DNA from: an uncultured Prevotella sp. | GTDB taxonomy: Bacteria > Bacteroidota > Bacteroidia > Bacteroidales > Bacteroidaceae | Direction of reading: 5' to 3' | Assembly: GCA_946403845.1 (NCBI GenBank) | Contig: CAMJBL010000002.1 | Coordinates: 1 to 64,000, forward strand | DNA length: 64,000 nucleotides | In this document: one piece after another, positions 17,831-27,145 of the stretch | Numbering within the stretch: position 1 is the stretch's first letter | How the letters are laid out: the number at the start of each line of letters is the position of its first letter | Notes under the pieces: generated by a model | Database searches by the model: none | Seen by the model: only the letters and a program-made list of their open reading frames with translations | Told to the model about the DNA's origin: nothing | Program-made: the position numbers and the translations under genes

Positions 17831-18819
17831 TATTGTGGCATTGGATTCCAATTGTCTTGACGGAAGAAAACCTTGGCAGGCGTTATCTGCTGAGCCTCCT
17901 TTTTCGATAGCTGATGACTCCAGTTGACGCGTTGCTGGGGTTGGGCACCGGTACCGTGATTGTTGTACTCCAGATAGCGGGCAGTCTGTTCACGCTGCTT
18001 CTCCCAATGGTGCCAGCCTTCAGGACGGATATGTGCTCCCATATCACAATTCATGAAGAGGGTATAGCCATAATCGCGCCAAGGGCGTCCAAGGTACACT
18101 TTGTCAACACCAGCTTTTGCAATGAGCCGACAGTTATTGAAGATATAGCCATAGGCGGCATCGGCAGGCGTGGAGGCTGCGGTGATGTAGCTGTTGATGA
18201 GACTCTCGATGGTGCAGTCCTCAAACCAAGCTGTCGAGGGACCGAAAATGAAGTCTGTTGTTCCGCAGATGTAACAACCCTTGAAGAAGAGTCGTGTATG
18301 GGGCATGCCTGTATAGATGGTATCTTGATGTCCGATAAACCTGCAATTAATGAATACCAGACGATCGCCTTCTGTGTGGAGGGCTACTGCCTGACCAAGC
18401 CGGGCGGAGTTGTTCTCAATGGTGAGATTCTTCAGTGTGATGTCGTTGGCCTCAATTTTGAGGGTATAGGTACGGAAAGTTCCCATTGCCTGTTCACGGG
18501 GTGAGGCTGTGCCTAGGAGAATCTTTACATTGGCGTGGTCATCGTAGGTGATAATGGTTTCGTCCTTATCCTCCCCACAGAGTTCAATATTCTGTACCCA
18601 TTGGGGAATAACGAGCTTTTCCTTATACGTACCTTTCTTAATATATATAACCTTGTGGTAGTCCATGAACGCACGACAGACCTCTAAAGCCTCATCTATG
18701 GTTCGGAATTCTCCAGTGCCGTCACGGGCCACTATAAGGGTGTCGGGATTGTCATAACTCTTAGCTGCCTGCGCGATGACTGACAGGCTCAATGCGATTA
18801 GTAAAAGTAGTTTTTTCAT
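17830..18819 (-). CDS. Pectinesterase (carbohydrate esterase family 8)
   Basis: Removes methyl ester groups from homogalacturonan (pectin). The 329 residues include a signal peptide ending in AQAA, so the enzyme works outside the cytoplasm. The right-handed beta-helix carries the CE8 signatures: GHQDTIYT with the Gln and first Asp, GTTDFIFG with the catalytic Asp, and LGRPWRDYG with the substrate-binding Arg. No pectate lyase, SusC/D pair or regulator is nearby, so it stands outside a polysaccharide utilisation locus. It is the last gene of a minus-strand series, 7 bp after the RSH gene. Its presence fits a plant-fibre diet of the host or habitat. Confidence 0.92.
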   Translation of the reverse strand: MKKLLLLIALSLSVIAQAAKSYDNPDTLIVARDGTGEFRTIDEALEVCRAFMDYHKVIYIKKGTYKEKLVIPQWVQNIELCGEDKDETIITYDDHANVKILLGTASPREQAMGTFRTYTLKIEANDITLKNLTIENNSARLGQAVALHTEGDRLVFINCRFIGHQDTIYTGMPHTRLFFKGCYICGTTDFIFGPSTAWFEDCTIESLINSYITAASTPADAAYGYIFNNCRLIAKAGVDKVYLGRPWRDYGYTLFMNCDMGAHIRPEGWHHWEKQREQTARYLEYNNHGTGAQPQQRVNWSHQLSKKEAQQITPAKVFFRQDNWNPMPQ

Positions 18820-18826
18820 ATTGTTA

Positions 18827-21094
18827 TTACATGATCTGTGAGATTTCTTTTAGATCGGGCACACCCTTGAGGTTGTTGATGATGGTCTTCACATCATCGC
18901 GGTCATGTACGCGCAATTCAATACTGCCATCAAAGATGCCTTCCTCACATGTGATGTTGACCGTATGGATATTCACATTCATTTGTGCAGAAATAATCTG
19001 TGTCACCTCGTTGAGTAGTCCTACGCGATCGATGCCTCCCAAACGGATGGTTGCATCGAAATAAAGCGTCTTATGCATGTCCCACTTGATATCGAGAATG
19101 CGGTTGCCAAAACTGGTTTTCAACTTGGCTGCCACAGGACAGTTGCGCTTGTGAATCTCAATTTGGTTCTTATTGTCGATATAGCCGAGGGCATCATCGC
19201 CGGGGATGGGGTGACAACAGCCCGGGAACTTATACTGGCTGATATTCTCTTCTGTGATGAAGATGGGCTTTTTGCGGTTGAACTTATCAGGTACCACGAA
19301 GAGCTCCTTTTGCGGTTCTTCTTTCTTTTTCTTTCCGCCGACAAAGGGTACGTACTTCAACCAGCCACCTTTCTCGTCGTCTTTTTTGTTCTTGCCTGTC
19401 AACTCGTCGATGTCTTTCTCCCCTAACAGAACTCTTTTCTCACCAAGGGCGATTAAGAAATCGTTTCGTTTTTTGATATCATGGAACTCTGCCAGACGGT
19501 CTGCCACGGCAGGCGTGTACTCCTGCTGGTTCTTTTGAAGAAATTCCATCAGGATTTCTTCACCTTTCTTCTGTACCTCACGGTTGTCACGGCGCAGGAT
19601 AGCCTGAATCTTAGCCTTGGCTTTGGCAGTGGATACGAAGTTGATCCAGGCTGGGCTGACGTGCTGTGATTTCGAGGTGAGAATCTCCACCTGGTCTCCA
19701 CTTTTCAGTTTGTGTGACAGAGGTACCAGTTTGTGATTGACCTTGGCGCCGATACAATGACTGCCCAGGAAGGTATGGATAGAAAAGGCAAAGTCGAGGG
19801 CTGTACAACCTGTTGGCATTGTCTTGATTTCACCTTTGGGTGTAAAGACGAAAATCTCACTGGCAAAGAGATTCAGTTTAATGGTGTCGAGGAAATCCAT
19901 AGCATCGGGCTGGGGGTCGTCAAGGATTTCCTTGATGGTGCGAAGCCAGTCGTTTAGCTCGGCCTCATCCTCGGTGTATTCTTCGTCTTCCAATCCGTCC
20001 TTGTATTTCCAGTGGGCAGCAAATCCTTGTTCTGCAACCTCGTCCATGCGGTCTGAACGTATCTGTACCTCAATCCACTGACCTGACTTCGACATCAGGG
20101 TGACATGTAGTGCCTGATAGCCGTTGGCCTTCGGATGACTGAGCCAGTCGCGCATTCGGTCAGGATGTGACTTGTAGATGCGGGAGATGGCTACATAGAT
20201 ATTAAAGCATTCGTTGACCTCCTCTTCCCTGACGCGTGGTGTGAAAATAATACGTAGTGCAAGGATGTCGTAGATTTCCTCAAACGACACATGCTTGTTC
20301 TGCATCTTGTTCCAGATGGAGTAGGGTGTCTTTACGCGTTGCTTGAGCTCGTATTGGATGTGCATACCATCAAGGGCTGCACGTATGGGTTTGGTGAAGT
20401 CATCGAATAACTTCTCACGCTGTTTCTGTGTGGTTTCCAGTTTCTTTGATATGCTGGCATACTCATCAGGATGCTCAAACTTGAAACTCAGGTTTTCGAG
20501 TTCTGATTTCACTTTGTTAAGACCTAGACGATTGGCCAGTGGGGCATATATATAGAGGGTCTCACCCGCAATCTTGTATTGTTTGTTAGCCGGCTGTGAC
20601 TCCAATGTACGCATATTATGCAGACGGTCGCAGATTTTGATGAGAATGACGCGGATATCGTCACTCATCGTAAGAAGTAGCTTCTTGAAATTCTCTGCCT
20701 GTGCTGAGGCCTGCTCGCCAAAGATACCACCACTGATCTTAGTCAGACCGTCAACAATCTGAGCAATCTTAGGGCCGAAGATGTTCTCAATGTCCTCAAC
20801 GGTATAGTCGGTATCCTCAACGACATCATGCAACAGTGCCGAGCAAATGCTTGTCGAGCCGAGACCTACCTCCTTGCAGGCAATAAGGGCTACAGCAATA
20901 GGGTGCATAATATATGGCTCACCTGACAGACGGCGTACCCCCTTATGGGCCTGTCGTGCGAAATTGAAGGCCTTGGTGACAAGGTCCACCTTTTTGCGAT
21001 GACGGGAAGACAGATAACTGTCAAGCAACTCCTGAAAGGCGTCGTTCACCAGTTTTTCATCGAGTTCTTCCTGAGGAATCTTATCTTCATCCAT
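18827..21094 (-). CDS. Bifunctional (p)ppGpp synthetase/hydrolase (RSH)
   Basis: Makes and degrades the stringent-response alarmone. The 755 residues have the full long-RSH layout. The HD hydrolase domain (about 45-200) includes YIMHPIAVAL and LLHDVVEDTDYT. The synthetase domain (about 240-360) includes YDILALRIIF and IEVQIRSDRMDEVAEQGFAAHW. The TGS domain lies at about 410-475, then a helical and CC region (FPGCCHPIPGDDALGY), and a C-terminal ACT domain (about 680-755). The intact HD motif implies hydrolase activity, so it is SpoT/Rel-type rather than a RelA specialist. It lies 5 bp after the transglycosylase gene. Confidence 0.95.
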   Translation of the reverse strand: MDEDKIPQEELDEKLVNDAFQELLDSYLSSRHRKKVDLVTKAFNFARQAHKGVRRLSGEPYIMHPIAVALIACKEVGLGSTSICSALLHDVVEDTDYTVEDIENIFGPKIAQIVDGLTKISGGIFGEQASAQAENFKKLLLTMSDDIRVILIKICDRLHNMRTLESQPANKQYKIAGETLYIYAPLANRLGLNKVKSELENLSFKFEHPDEYASISKKLETTQKQREKLFDDFTKPIRAALDGMHIQYELKQRVKTPYSIWNKMQNKHVSFEEIYDILALRIIFTPRVREEEVNECFNIYVAISRIYKSHPDRMRDWLSHPKANGYQALHVTLMSKSGQWIEVQIRSDRMDEVAEQGFAAHWKYKDGLEDEEYTEDEAELNDWLRTIKEILDDPQPDAMDFLDTIKLNLFASEIFVFTPKGEIKTMPTGCTALDFAFSIHTFLGSHCIGAKVNHKLVPLSHKLKSGDQVEILTSKSQHVSPAWINFVSTAKAKAKIQAILRRDNREVQKKGEEILMEFLQKNQQEYTPAVADRLAEFHDIKKRNDFLIALGEKRVLLGEKDIDELTGKNKKDDEKGGWLKYVPFVGGKKKKEEPQKELFVVPDKFNRKKPIFITEENISQYKFPGCCHPIPGDDALGYIDNKNQIEIHKRNCPVAAKLKTSFGNRILDIKWDMHKTLYFDATIRLGGIDRVGLLNEVTQIISAQMNVNIHTVNITCEEGIFDGSIELRVHDRDDVKTIINNLKGVPDLKEISQIM

Positions 21095-21099
21095 ACTTG

Positions 21100-22587
21100 T
21101 TACCTCCTTCTACGTGATTTCTTGGCAGTGGTCTTTTTCTTCACAGGCGCCTTCTTTTTAGGAGCCGCCTTTCTCTTGGCAGTTGTTCTTTTCTTAGCGG
21201 TCGTCTTACGGGCCGTGGTGCGCTTATTTCTGGTTACACGGCTGTTGCGCTTTGCACGGCTGTTCTTACGGGTTACTTTCTTGGTAGTGCGGGTATAGGT
21301 GGGTACATCGTCGTTGATGGTCACTTCCAAGCGTTTGTTGAGCAATTCGTCGGTTCGATAGTTATAGATAGAATCCTCGTTGTCAATAAAGCGTCCGGCA
21401 TCAGCTAATGGCAGACGGATGACTGAGGGCTTGGTTAATCCAGGGACAACATCACGACGGTATTCCGGGTTGAGCGAGCGTAGCATGTCGATGTCGAGCC
21501 CCAGAACAGCAGCCACCTGCTCTAAATGGACATTGCGTCTGACAACGATGGTGTCTGTCTGTGCAGGTAGGCGGGTCGTCATCGGACAGATGTTGTGCTC
21601 GCAGTAATAGGTCATGATATAATTGGCAGCGATGAAGGCAGGCACATAGCCACGCGTTTCAGCAGGCAGATAGGGGTAGATGTGCCAGTAATCCTTGTCA
21701 GCCGGGGTAAGCACGTCGCCCTCTTGGGTCTTGCCTTTGGCAGCGCGAGCCCTGCGGATGGCTTTGTTAATGTTTTCTGGACCGCAGTTGTAGGCGGCAA
21801 TCACCAGGTTCCAATCACCGAAGATTTTGTACAAGGCCTTCAGGTAGCGGGCTGCAGCATATGAAGACTTAACAGGATCACGACGCTCGTCAACAAGGGA
21901 GTTCAATTCCAAACCGTATTGTTTGCCGGTAGCGGGCATAAACTGCCACAGACCCGCGGCACCCACTCTTGACACAGCTTTGGGATTCAGTGCTGACTCG
22001 ATGATGGGCAGGTACTTTAGTTCCAGAGGCAGCTGATAGGCTTCAAGGGCCTCCTCAAAGACGGGCATATAGAAGTTCATGGCTCCCAACATGTAGCTGA
22101 CGGAATAACGTAACCGACCTGCATAGCGGTCGATAAACTTTTGTACGACATCGTTGTATGCCAGTTCCATGACGGAAGGGATTCTACTAAGGCGTTCGAT
22201 ATAAACCTCACGGGGATAGGTGGGATTTACATCTTTCATCTCACAGTCGTTGGTTCCTGTGAGATAAGTTTTCGACATATAGAGGTTGAGCAGACTGTCC
22301 AGGTCGTAGGTCATGGCCTCGGGAAATTCGATGAGCTCCTCGTTACCTTCCTTGTCAGTGACGGCAATTTCGTCTTCTCCGAGAACAACGGGTTCGTCGT
22401 CCTCTTCTTCATCGAGGTCGCCGTCTTCCTCATCCTCATCATCATACTCATCTTCTTCCTCCGTATCCTCTTCTTCGATAACCACGGGAGTGTCTTTAAC
22501 AGTCTTGTTCACTACTTGTGCCTCGGCCATACCTCCTGAACCAATCAGGAAGAGGGCGAGTAGTATCCATATCAGTTTTTTCTTCAT
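21100..22587 (-). CDS. Membrane-bound lytic transglycosylase (MltD-like) with charged extensions
   Basis: Cleaves the glycan strands of peptidoglycan. The 495-residue protein has a signal peptide (ending AEAQ) and a highly acidic low-complexity stretch (about 40-75, mostly Glu and Asp). A family-1 SLT domain follows (about 165-300), with the catalytic Glu in PIIESALNPKAVSRVGAAG and the AYNCGPENI motif. A LysM-like segment (about 355-400) comes next. The last 60 residues are Lys/Arg/Ala/Pro-rich, as in histone H1. It occupies the conserved place between DUF5683 and RSH genes. I chose ATG 22587 over the upstream TTG at 22593. Confidence 0.9.
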   Translation of the reverse strand: MKKKLIWILLALFLIGSGGMAEAQVVNKTVKDTPVVIEEEDTEEEDEYDDEDEEDGDLDEEEDDEPVVLGEDEIAVTDKEGNEELIEFPEAMTYDLDSLLNLYMSKTYLTGTNDCEMKDVNPTYPREVYIERLSRIPSVMELAYNDVVQKFIDRYAGRLRYSVSYMLGAMNFYMPVFEEALEAYQLPLELKYLPIIESALNPKAVSRVGAAGLWQFMPATGKQYGLELNSLVDERRDPVKSSYAAARYLKALYKIFGDWNLVIAAYNCGPENINKAIRRARAAKGKTQEGDVLTPADKDYWHIYPYLPAETRGYVPAFIAANYIMTYYCEHNICPMTTRLPAQTDTIVVRRNVHLEQVAAVLGLDIDMLRSLNPEYRRDVVPGLTKPSVIRLPLADAGRFIDNEDSIYNYRTDELLNKRLEVTINDDVPTYTRTTKKVTRKNSRAKRNSRVTRNKRTTARKTTAKKRTTAKRKAAPKKKAPVKKKTTAKKSRRRR

Positions 22588-22604
22588 ATTCAATTTTAGT
22601 CACT

Positions 22605-23354
22605 TTAAAAGTTTAAACTACAGTTGAGGCCCAAAGCCCCCCCCTGAAAGGGGTTGTTCAACGAGCTGTTGTTCATAATGGTGGGCTCCACTTTCAGACT
22701 CAGGTCCTTCGAGATGTCGAATACCGAGAGTTCCGCATCCACGTAGGCATCAATCACAGAGAGGGCATAGACACCTACCATTACAAAAAAACTCAGGTCG
22801 CGCCAACGGCGGTATTTGTCCTTTCGGCTTTTGAAGATTTGCTTATAGCGTTCCTCATTGCCATCGATCTTTGCCCCCAGATGCAGATAATTGTTATAGC
22901 TGGCAGTTCCCGGATCATTGTCCATAATGTCAAGATAGGCCTGTGAGTAGTCTTTGTACATATTGTTGTTCCAATTCATGGCATACAGGCACCCCATAAA
23001 ACCACCATAGATCAGGGGTAGCTTCCAGTATTTGCGGTTGTAGATTTGTCCACCACCAGGAAAGACAAGTGCCAGCCAGAGCGCACGTTTCGGGTCGGGT
23101 TGCCATTTGTTCCAGTCTTTTTGCACTTTCATGGGTGAATTGGCCTCGACCATTACGTTCAGTTGTTTTTGAATACTGTCGGCGAAAAGACTGTCTATGG
23201 CATTGCCCTCCATCAAAAGACTGTCGCTGCTGATGGCGAAGATACTGTCCTCTGGGACGTCATCGACTTCCTGAGCAAAGCCGGCGACGACTGTCAACAA
23301 CAGAAGTACTAGGGCCAAAGACTGCCTATTCAGTATTTTTATATAACGTCTCAA
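22605..23354 (-). CDS. DUF5683 family membrane protein
   Basis: The 249-residue protein has an N-terminal signal or anchor and a conserved core, PKRALWLALVFPGGGQIYNRKYWKLP. That core is the recognisable mark of DUF5683, a Bacteroidetes envelope protein of unknown role. A second hydrophobic segment is WRDLSFFVMVGVYALSVIDAYVDAE. The start codon appears to be TTG at 23354, overlapping the parB stop by 4 bp (TTGA); no nearby in-frame ATG exists. The gene order ParA, ParB, DUF5683, transglycosylase, RSH suggests coupling of chromosome segregation with cell-wall growth, but this is inference. Confidence 0.85.
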   Translation of the reverse strand: MRRYIKILNRQSLALVLLLLTVVAGFAQEVDDVPEDSIFAISSDSLLMEGNAIDSLFADSIQKQLNVMVEANSPMKVQKDWNKWQPDPKRALWLALVFPGGGQIYNRKYWKLPLIYGGFMGCLYAMNWNNNMYKDYSQAYLDIMDNDPGTASYNNYLHLGAKIDGNEERYKQIFKSRKDKYRRWRDLSFFVMVGVYALSVIDAYVDAELSVFDISKDLSLKVEPTIMNNSSLNNPFQGGALGLNCSLNF

Positions 23355-24280
23355 TTTGATATTTTATCAAAGGTGTTCATGATATGCTCCAACTCGTTGG
23401 GGTTGTCGAAACCGATGGTGATCTTTCCTTTCCCCTTAGGGTTGTATGTCATTTGTATTTTAGTCTGGAATAGGTCTGCCAACCGTTTGCGCAAGGCATT
23501 GAACTCCTCTGGCAGACGGACTTTTTGGTCTGCGGTTTTCTTGGCAGCCTGTAAATCAGCACCATCCTTGATGATTTTTACTAATTCCTCAACTTTGCGC
23601 ACAGAGTAGTTGTTCTTCTGGATGTCCTTGAATAGTTTAATCTGTGCCGACGGACTGTCAATAGCCAGCAGGGCACGGGCATGTCCCATGTCAATCTCGT
23701 GGTTCTTTAGAGCCATCTGTATCTGTGCGGGCAGTTTCAGAAGACGCATGAAATTAGTGACAGAGGTGCGGCTCTTGCCCACACGCTCCGAGATCCTCTC
23801 CTGGGTCATGCCAATGGTGTCGGCCATATGCTGATAGGCAAGGGCGATTTCAATGGCGTTCAGATCTTCGCGTTGGATATTCTCTACTAACGCCATCTCC
23901 ATGACGCCTTCGTCCTCTACCGTACGGATATAGGCGGGTATAGTAGCCAGTCCTGCGGTTTTGGCAGCTCTCCAACGACGCTCACCAGCGATGATCTGAT
24001 ATTTGCCGTCACTCATCTGGCGTAGGGTGATGGGTGTGATGATACCGATTTCACGGATACTATTGGCCAGTTCTGCCAATGCATCTTTGTCAAATTCCCT
24101 ACGGGGCTGGTTGGGGTTCGACGCGATCTTATCAATGGCAATCTCACTGAGATTCGAACTGCCTTCCGTCTCAACGTCCTTCGTGTTAATCAGGGCGTCC
24201 AGACCTCTGCCTTTACCATTTCCTATATTGTCCAAGCCCCTGCCCAGCACATTGCGGTCGTATTTTTTATGTACAGCCAT
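23351..24280 (-). CDS. parB: Chromosome-partitioning protein ParB
   Basis: A 309-residue CTP-dependent DNA clamp that loads at parS sites and recruits ParA and SMC. The N-terminal domain carries the Bacteroidetes-type opening RGLDALIN. The CTP-binding region includes NQPRREFD, GERRWRAA and LVENIQREDLNAIE. The helix-turn-helix follows (TQERISERVGKSRTSVTNFMRLL), and the C-terminal dimer domain is at the end. It lies 40 bp downstream of parA. I searched by eye for a palindromic parS built on CACGTG and found none in the window. Confidence 0.95.
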   Translation of the reverse strand: MAVHKKYDRNVLGRGLDNIGNGKGRGLDALINTKDVETEGSSNLSEIAIDKIASNPNQPRREFDKDALAELANSIREIGIITPITLRQMSDGKYQIIAGERRWRAAKTAGLATIPAYIRTVEDEGVMEMALVENIQREDLNAIEIALAYQHMADTIGMTQERISERVGKSRTSVTNFMRLLKLPAQIQMALKNHEIDMGHARALLAIDSPSAQIKLFKDIQKNNYSVRKVEELVKIIKDGADLQAAKKTADQKVRLPEEFNALRKRLADLFQTKIQMTYNPKGKGKITIGFDNPNELEHIMNTFDKISN

Positions 24281-24320
24281 GTTGTCTTATTTTCTCTATG
24301 TGTTGTTTCCGTTTCTGATA

Positions 24321-25085
24321 TTAACTGTTCTTACTGAGAATTTCCTTGGCAAGTGCCAGGTGGTTCTTACTACCGGTGGAATCGGCATCGTATAGAATCA
24401 CGGGCAGACCATGGCTCGGACTCTCTGACAACTTCACATTCCTCTGAATCACTGTCTTGAAGACCAGTTCCTGGAAATGGCGCTTCACTTCGTCGTAAAT
24501 CTGGTTGGCCAGTCTGAGACGACTATCATACATGGTCAATAAGAATCCCTCAATCTCCAAAGAAGGATTCAACTTGTTCTTGATGATTTTAATGGTGTTG
24601 AGCAATTTGCTGATACCTTCTAAAGCAAAGTATTCACACTGCACAGGGATAATGACAGAGTCGGCTGCTGACAGGGCGTTTACGGTGATGAGGCCTAATG
24701 ATGGCGAGCAGTCAATCAGAATATAGTCATAATCCGCACGTATCGGCTCTAGTAATTGACGCAGAATCTTCTCACGGTTCTCCATGTTCAGCATTTCTAT
24801 TTCAGCACCTACCAGATCAATATGGCTGGGGATAATGTCCAGATTGTCAATGTCTGTAGTGTAGATGGCGTCTTTGACGTCAGCCTTATTGACGATACAT
24901 TCATAAAGGGAACATTCCACATCCTTGATGTCCACGCCAAGGCCGCTGGAGGCATTGGCCTGAGGGTCGGCATCGACAATCAGTACGTTTTTCTCCAAGG
25001 TTGCCAGCGAGGCGCCGAGATTCATGGTGGTAGTGGTCTTGCCAACACCGCCTTTTTGGTTCGCTAATGCAATAATCTTACCCAT
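24321..25085 (-). CDS. parA: Chromosome-partitioning ATPase ParA (Soj)
   Basis: A 254-residue deviant Walker-type ATPase that positions ParB-bound origins. The signature KGGVGKTTTTMNLGASLA is at residues 10-27, DADPQANAS follows, and DYILIDCSPSLGL is the Walker B region. It lacks the long N-terminal HTH domain of plasmid type Ia ParA, as expected for a chromosomal Soj. It heads a minus-strand series that runs through parB, DUF5683, the transglycosylase and RSH, and is divergent from surE. Confidence 0.96.
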   Translation of the reverse strand: MGKIIALANQKGGVGKTTTTMNLGASLATLEKNVLIVDADPQANASSGLGVDIKDVECSLYECIVNKADVKDAIYTTDIDNLDIIPSHIDLVGAEIEMLNMENREKILRQLLEPIRADYDYILIDCSPSLGLITVNALSAADSVIIPVQCEYFALEGISKLLNTIKIIKNKLNPSLEIEGFLLTMYDSRLRLANQIYDEVKRHFQELVFKTVIQRNVKLSESPSHGLPVILYDADSTGSKNHLALAKEILSKNS

Positions 25086-25117
25086 TATAATTTTGTTTTA
25101 CCTTATTCTTAATTGCA

Positions 25118-25125
25118 AATTTGGG
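25118..25125 (-). promoter_or_regulatory. parA promoter -7 element
   Basis: The minus strand reads TAACTTTG, matching TAnnTTTG, 32 bp upstream of parA. Confidence 0.7.
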
Positions 25126-25178
25126 TACAAAGTTACATATTTCTTGTGAGAAAATACGTCGTTTTAAACCTTTTTTCG

Positions 25179-25186
25179 TACTTTTG
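25179..25186 (+). promoter_or_regulatory. surE promoter -7 element
   Basis: TACTTTTGC follows a TTTTTTCG tract, 21 bp upstream of the surE start and divergent from the parA promoter. Confidence 0.7.
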
Positions 25187-25207
25187 CAGCGAAAACGATG
25201 ATATTTT

Positions 25208-25975
25208 ATGAATATTAAACGACCGCTATTGCTAATTTCCAACGATGATGGTTATCAGTCGAAAGGTATTCAGAGCCTTGTAGACATTCTGTCAGATGTG
25301 GGCGACGTCATAGTCTGTGCACCCGACGATGCCCGCAGTGGCTACTCATGCGCTTTCTCGGCCACCATCCCTCTGCGCTTGGTAAAACGAGAGCAACGTG
25401 AGGGCATAGAAGTGTGGTCTTGCAACGGCACCCCAGTTGACTGTGTGAAGCTGGCACTCTCTGAAATCTGTCCGCGTCGTCCCGATATGGTTATCGGCGG
25501 CATCAATCACGGCGACAATGCTTCTGTCAATGCGCATTATAGCGGCACAATGGGCGTGACCCTCGAGGGATGTATGAAATATATTCCCTCGGTCGCCTTC
25601 TCGCTCTGCGATCATCGCGATGATGCCGACTTTGAACCTCTCCGTCCTTTCATTCGTAGCATTACGGCTCAGGTACTCAAAGAAGGTTTGCCGAAGGGCG
25701 TTTGCCTTAATGTCAACTTTCCCCTTGTGCCGATGTTTCAGGGCGTTCGGGTGTGTCGCATGGCTCCTGGAACCTGGTATAACGAGGTGTCTAAATGCCA
25801 TCATCTCAGAGGTTATGATTATTGGTGGATGGTGGGCAGTTATCGCAATGACGACCCTGAGGCAGAAGATACAGACCGTTGGGCCCTCGATCATGGCTAT
25901 GTGGCTATTACCCCCACACAGATCGACCTTACTGCCTATCAGGCCTTCGAACAACTCAAAGCCTGGCCGCTATGA
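25208..25975 (+). CDS. surE: 5'/3'-nucleotidase SurE
   Basis: A metal-dependent phosphatase releasing phosphate from nucleoside monophosphates and short polyphosphate, active in the cytoplasm. The 255 residues begin with the signature LLISNDDGYQSKG, in which the Asp pair binds the metal. The SurE motif APDDARSGYSCAFS and the GINHGDNASVNAHYSGTMG loop complete the active site. Its stop overlaps the lpxB start (ATGA), so the two are translationally coupled. Confidence 0.96.
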   Translation: MNIKRPLLLISNDDGYQSKGIQSLVDILSDVGDVIVCAPDDARSGYSCAFSATIPLRLVKREQREGIEVWSCNGTPVDCVKLALSEICPRRPDMVIGGINHGDNASVNAHYSGTMGVTLEGCMKYIPSVAFSLCDHRDDADFEPLRPFIRSITAQVLKEGLPKGVCLNVNFPLVPMFQGVRVCRMAPGTWYNEVSKCHHLRGYDYWWMVGSYRNDDPEAEDTDRWALDHGYVAITPTQIDLTAYQAFEQLKAWPL

Positions 25976-27108
25976 AGTACTATCTGATAGTTGGTGAAGC
26001 CTCAGGCGACCTTCATGCATCACACCTGATGCAATCGCTGAAGAATCTTGACGCTGATGCGCAGTTTAGGTTCTTTGGGGGAGACTTGATGACAGCCGTT
26101 GGCGGAACTTGCGTCCAGCACTATCGCAACCTTGCCTATATGGGCTTTGTTCCTGTTCTGCTCCATCTGCCAAAGATCCTTTCGAATATGCAGATGTGCA
26201 AGGATGATATCCTCTCGTGGCAGCCTGATTGCGTCATTCTTGTCGACTATCCCGGCTTCAATCTGAAGATAGCAAAATTTGTAAAATCCAAGACAAACAT
26301 ACCCGTCTATTATTACATCTCGCCAAAGATCTGGGCATGGAAGGAGTATCGTATCAAGAATATTAAACGCGATGTCGATGAACTCTTCTCCATCCTGCCC
26401 TTCGAGGTGGATTTTTTCGAGGGCAAGCATCATTATCCTATCCATTATGTGGGTAATCCTACGGCCTATGAGGTCTGTCAGTTCCAGAAAACTTCAGAGA
26501 GCGCCGAGTGTTCTGATGGCTCCGGTAACTCTGGGAAGAAACCCATTATCGCCTTGCTGGCGGGTTCCCGTCAGCAGGAAATCAAAGACAATCTCCCTGC
26601 CATGCTTGAGGCGGTGAAACCCTATGAAACCGATTATCGGATTATCATCGCTGGTGCACCGGGCATCGAACATGACTATTATGCTCCTTTTATCGAAAAC
26701 CGAGACGTACAGGTGGCCTATAATCAGACCTATCCTCTGCTCTCTAAGTCACATGCCGCCCTCGTTACCAGTGGTACCGCCACCCTCGAGACCTGTCTCT
26801 TCCGCGTCCCCCAGGTGGTGTGTTATAAACTCCCCTTGCCTGTGATAGCCGACTATGTGCGCCGCCACCTACTTAAAGTGAAATATATTTCATTGGTTAA
26901 TCTCATCGCTGATCGCGAAGTGGTCAGCGAACTGCTGGGCCGTACTTTTACTGTGGGGCATATTCGGAGTGAACTTGACAAGATTCTTGATGGCCCTGCC
27001 CGTAACGCCATGCTCCAGGGGTACTCCGAAGTCAGTCGTCGTCTCGGTGACCAAATAGCCCCCGACAATGCGGCTCGCCTCATCCTGAATAAATTAAGAA
27101 CGCATTAG
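25972..27108 (+). CDS. lpxB: Lipid-A-disaccharide synthase
   Basis: Joins UDP-diacylglucosamine and lipid X to form the lipid A disaccharide at the inner face of the cytoplasmic membrane. The 378 residues show the GT19 start YYLIVGEASGDLHAS, the motif YYISPKIWAWKEYRI, and the nucleotide-binding LLAGSRQQEI. Residues 174-188, TSESAECSDGSGNSG, form a low-complexity segment with a 3-residue period at a loop ahead of KKPIIALLAG. It may be a degenerate relative of the repeat insertions seen elsewhere in the window. I chose ATG 25972, coupled to surE, rather than a longer in-frame start within surE. Confidence 0.95.
   Translation: MKYYLIVGEASGDLHASHLMQSLKNLDADAQFRFFGGDLMTAVGGTCVQHYRNLAYMGFVPVLLHLPKILSNMQMCKDDILSWQPDCVILVDYPGFNLKIAKFVKSKTNIPVYYYISPKIWAWKEYRIKNIKRDVDELFSILPFEVDFFEGKHHYPIHYVGNPTAYEVCQFQKTSESAECSDGSGNSGKKPIIALLAGSRQQEIKDNLPAMLEAVKPYETDYRIIIAGAPGIEHDYYAPFIENRDVQVAYNQTYPLLSKSHAALVTSGTATLETCLFRVPQVVCYKLPLPVIADYVRRHLLKVKYISLVNLIADREVVSELLGRTFTVGHIRSELDKILDGPARNAMLQGYSEVSRRLGDQIAPDNAARLILNKLRTH
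26491..26535 (+). repeat. Possible degenerate 9-bp repeat in lpxB
   Basis: Five three-codon units, act-tca-gag, agc-gcc-gag, tgt-tct-gat, ggc-tcc-ggt and aac-tct-ggg, share the pattern NNN-YCN-GRN. No CTAG is present, so the link with the CTAG arrays is only by period and position. Confidence 0.4.
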
Positions 27109-27145
27109 TCATGTCCCTTTAACTTCCAAATAATAAGAAAAGATT

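Noticed and set aside
22313..22540. Plus-strand Ser-rich frame opposite the acidic stretch of the transglycosylase
   Set aside because: It is the antisense of a Glu/Asp-rich coding run, with no start context or homology.
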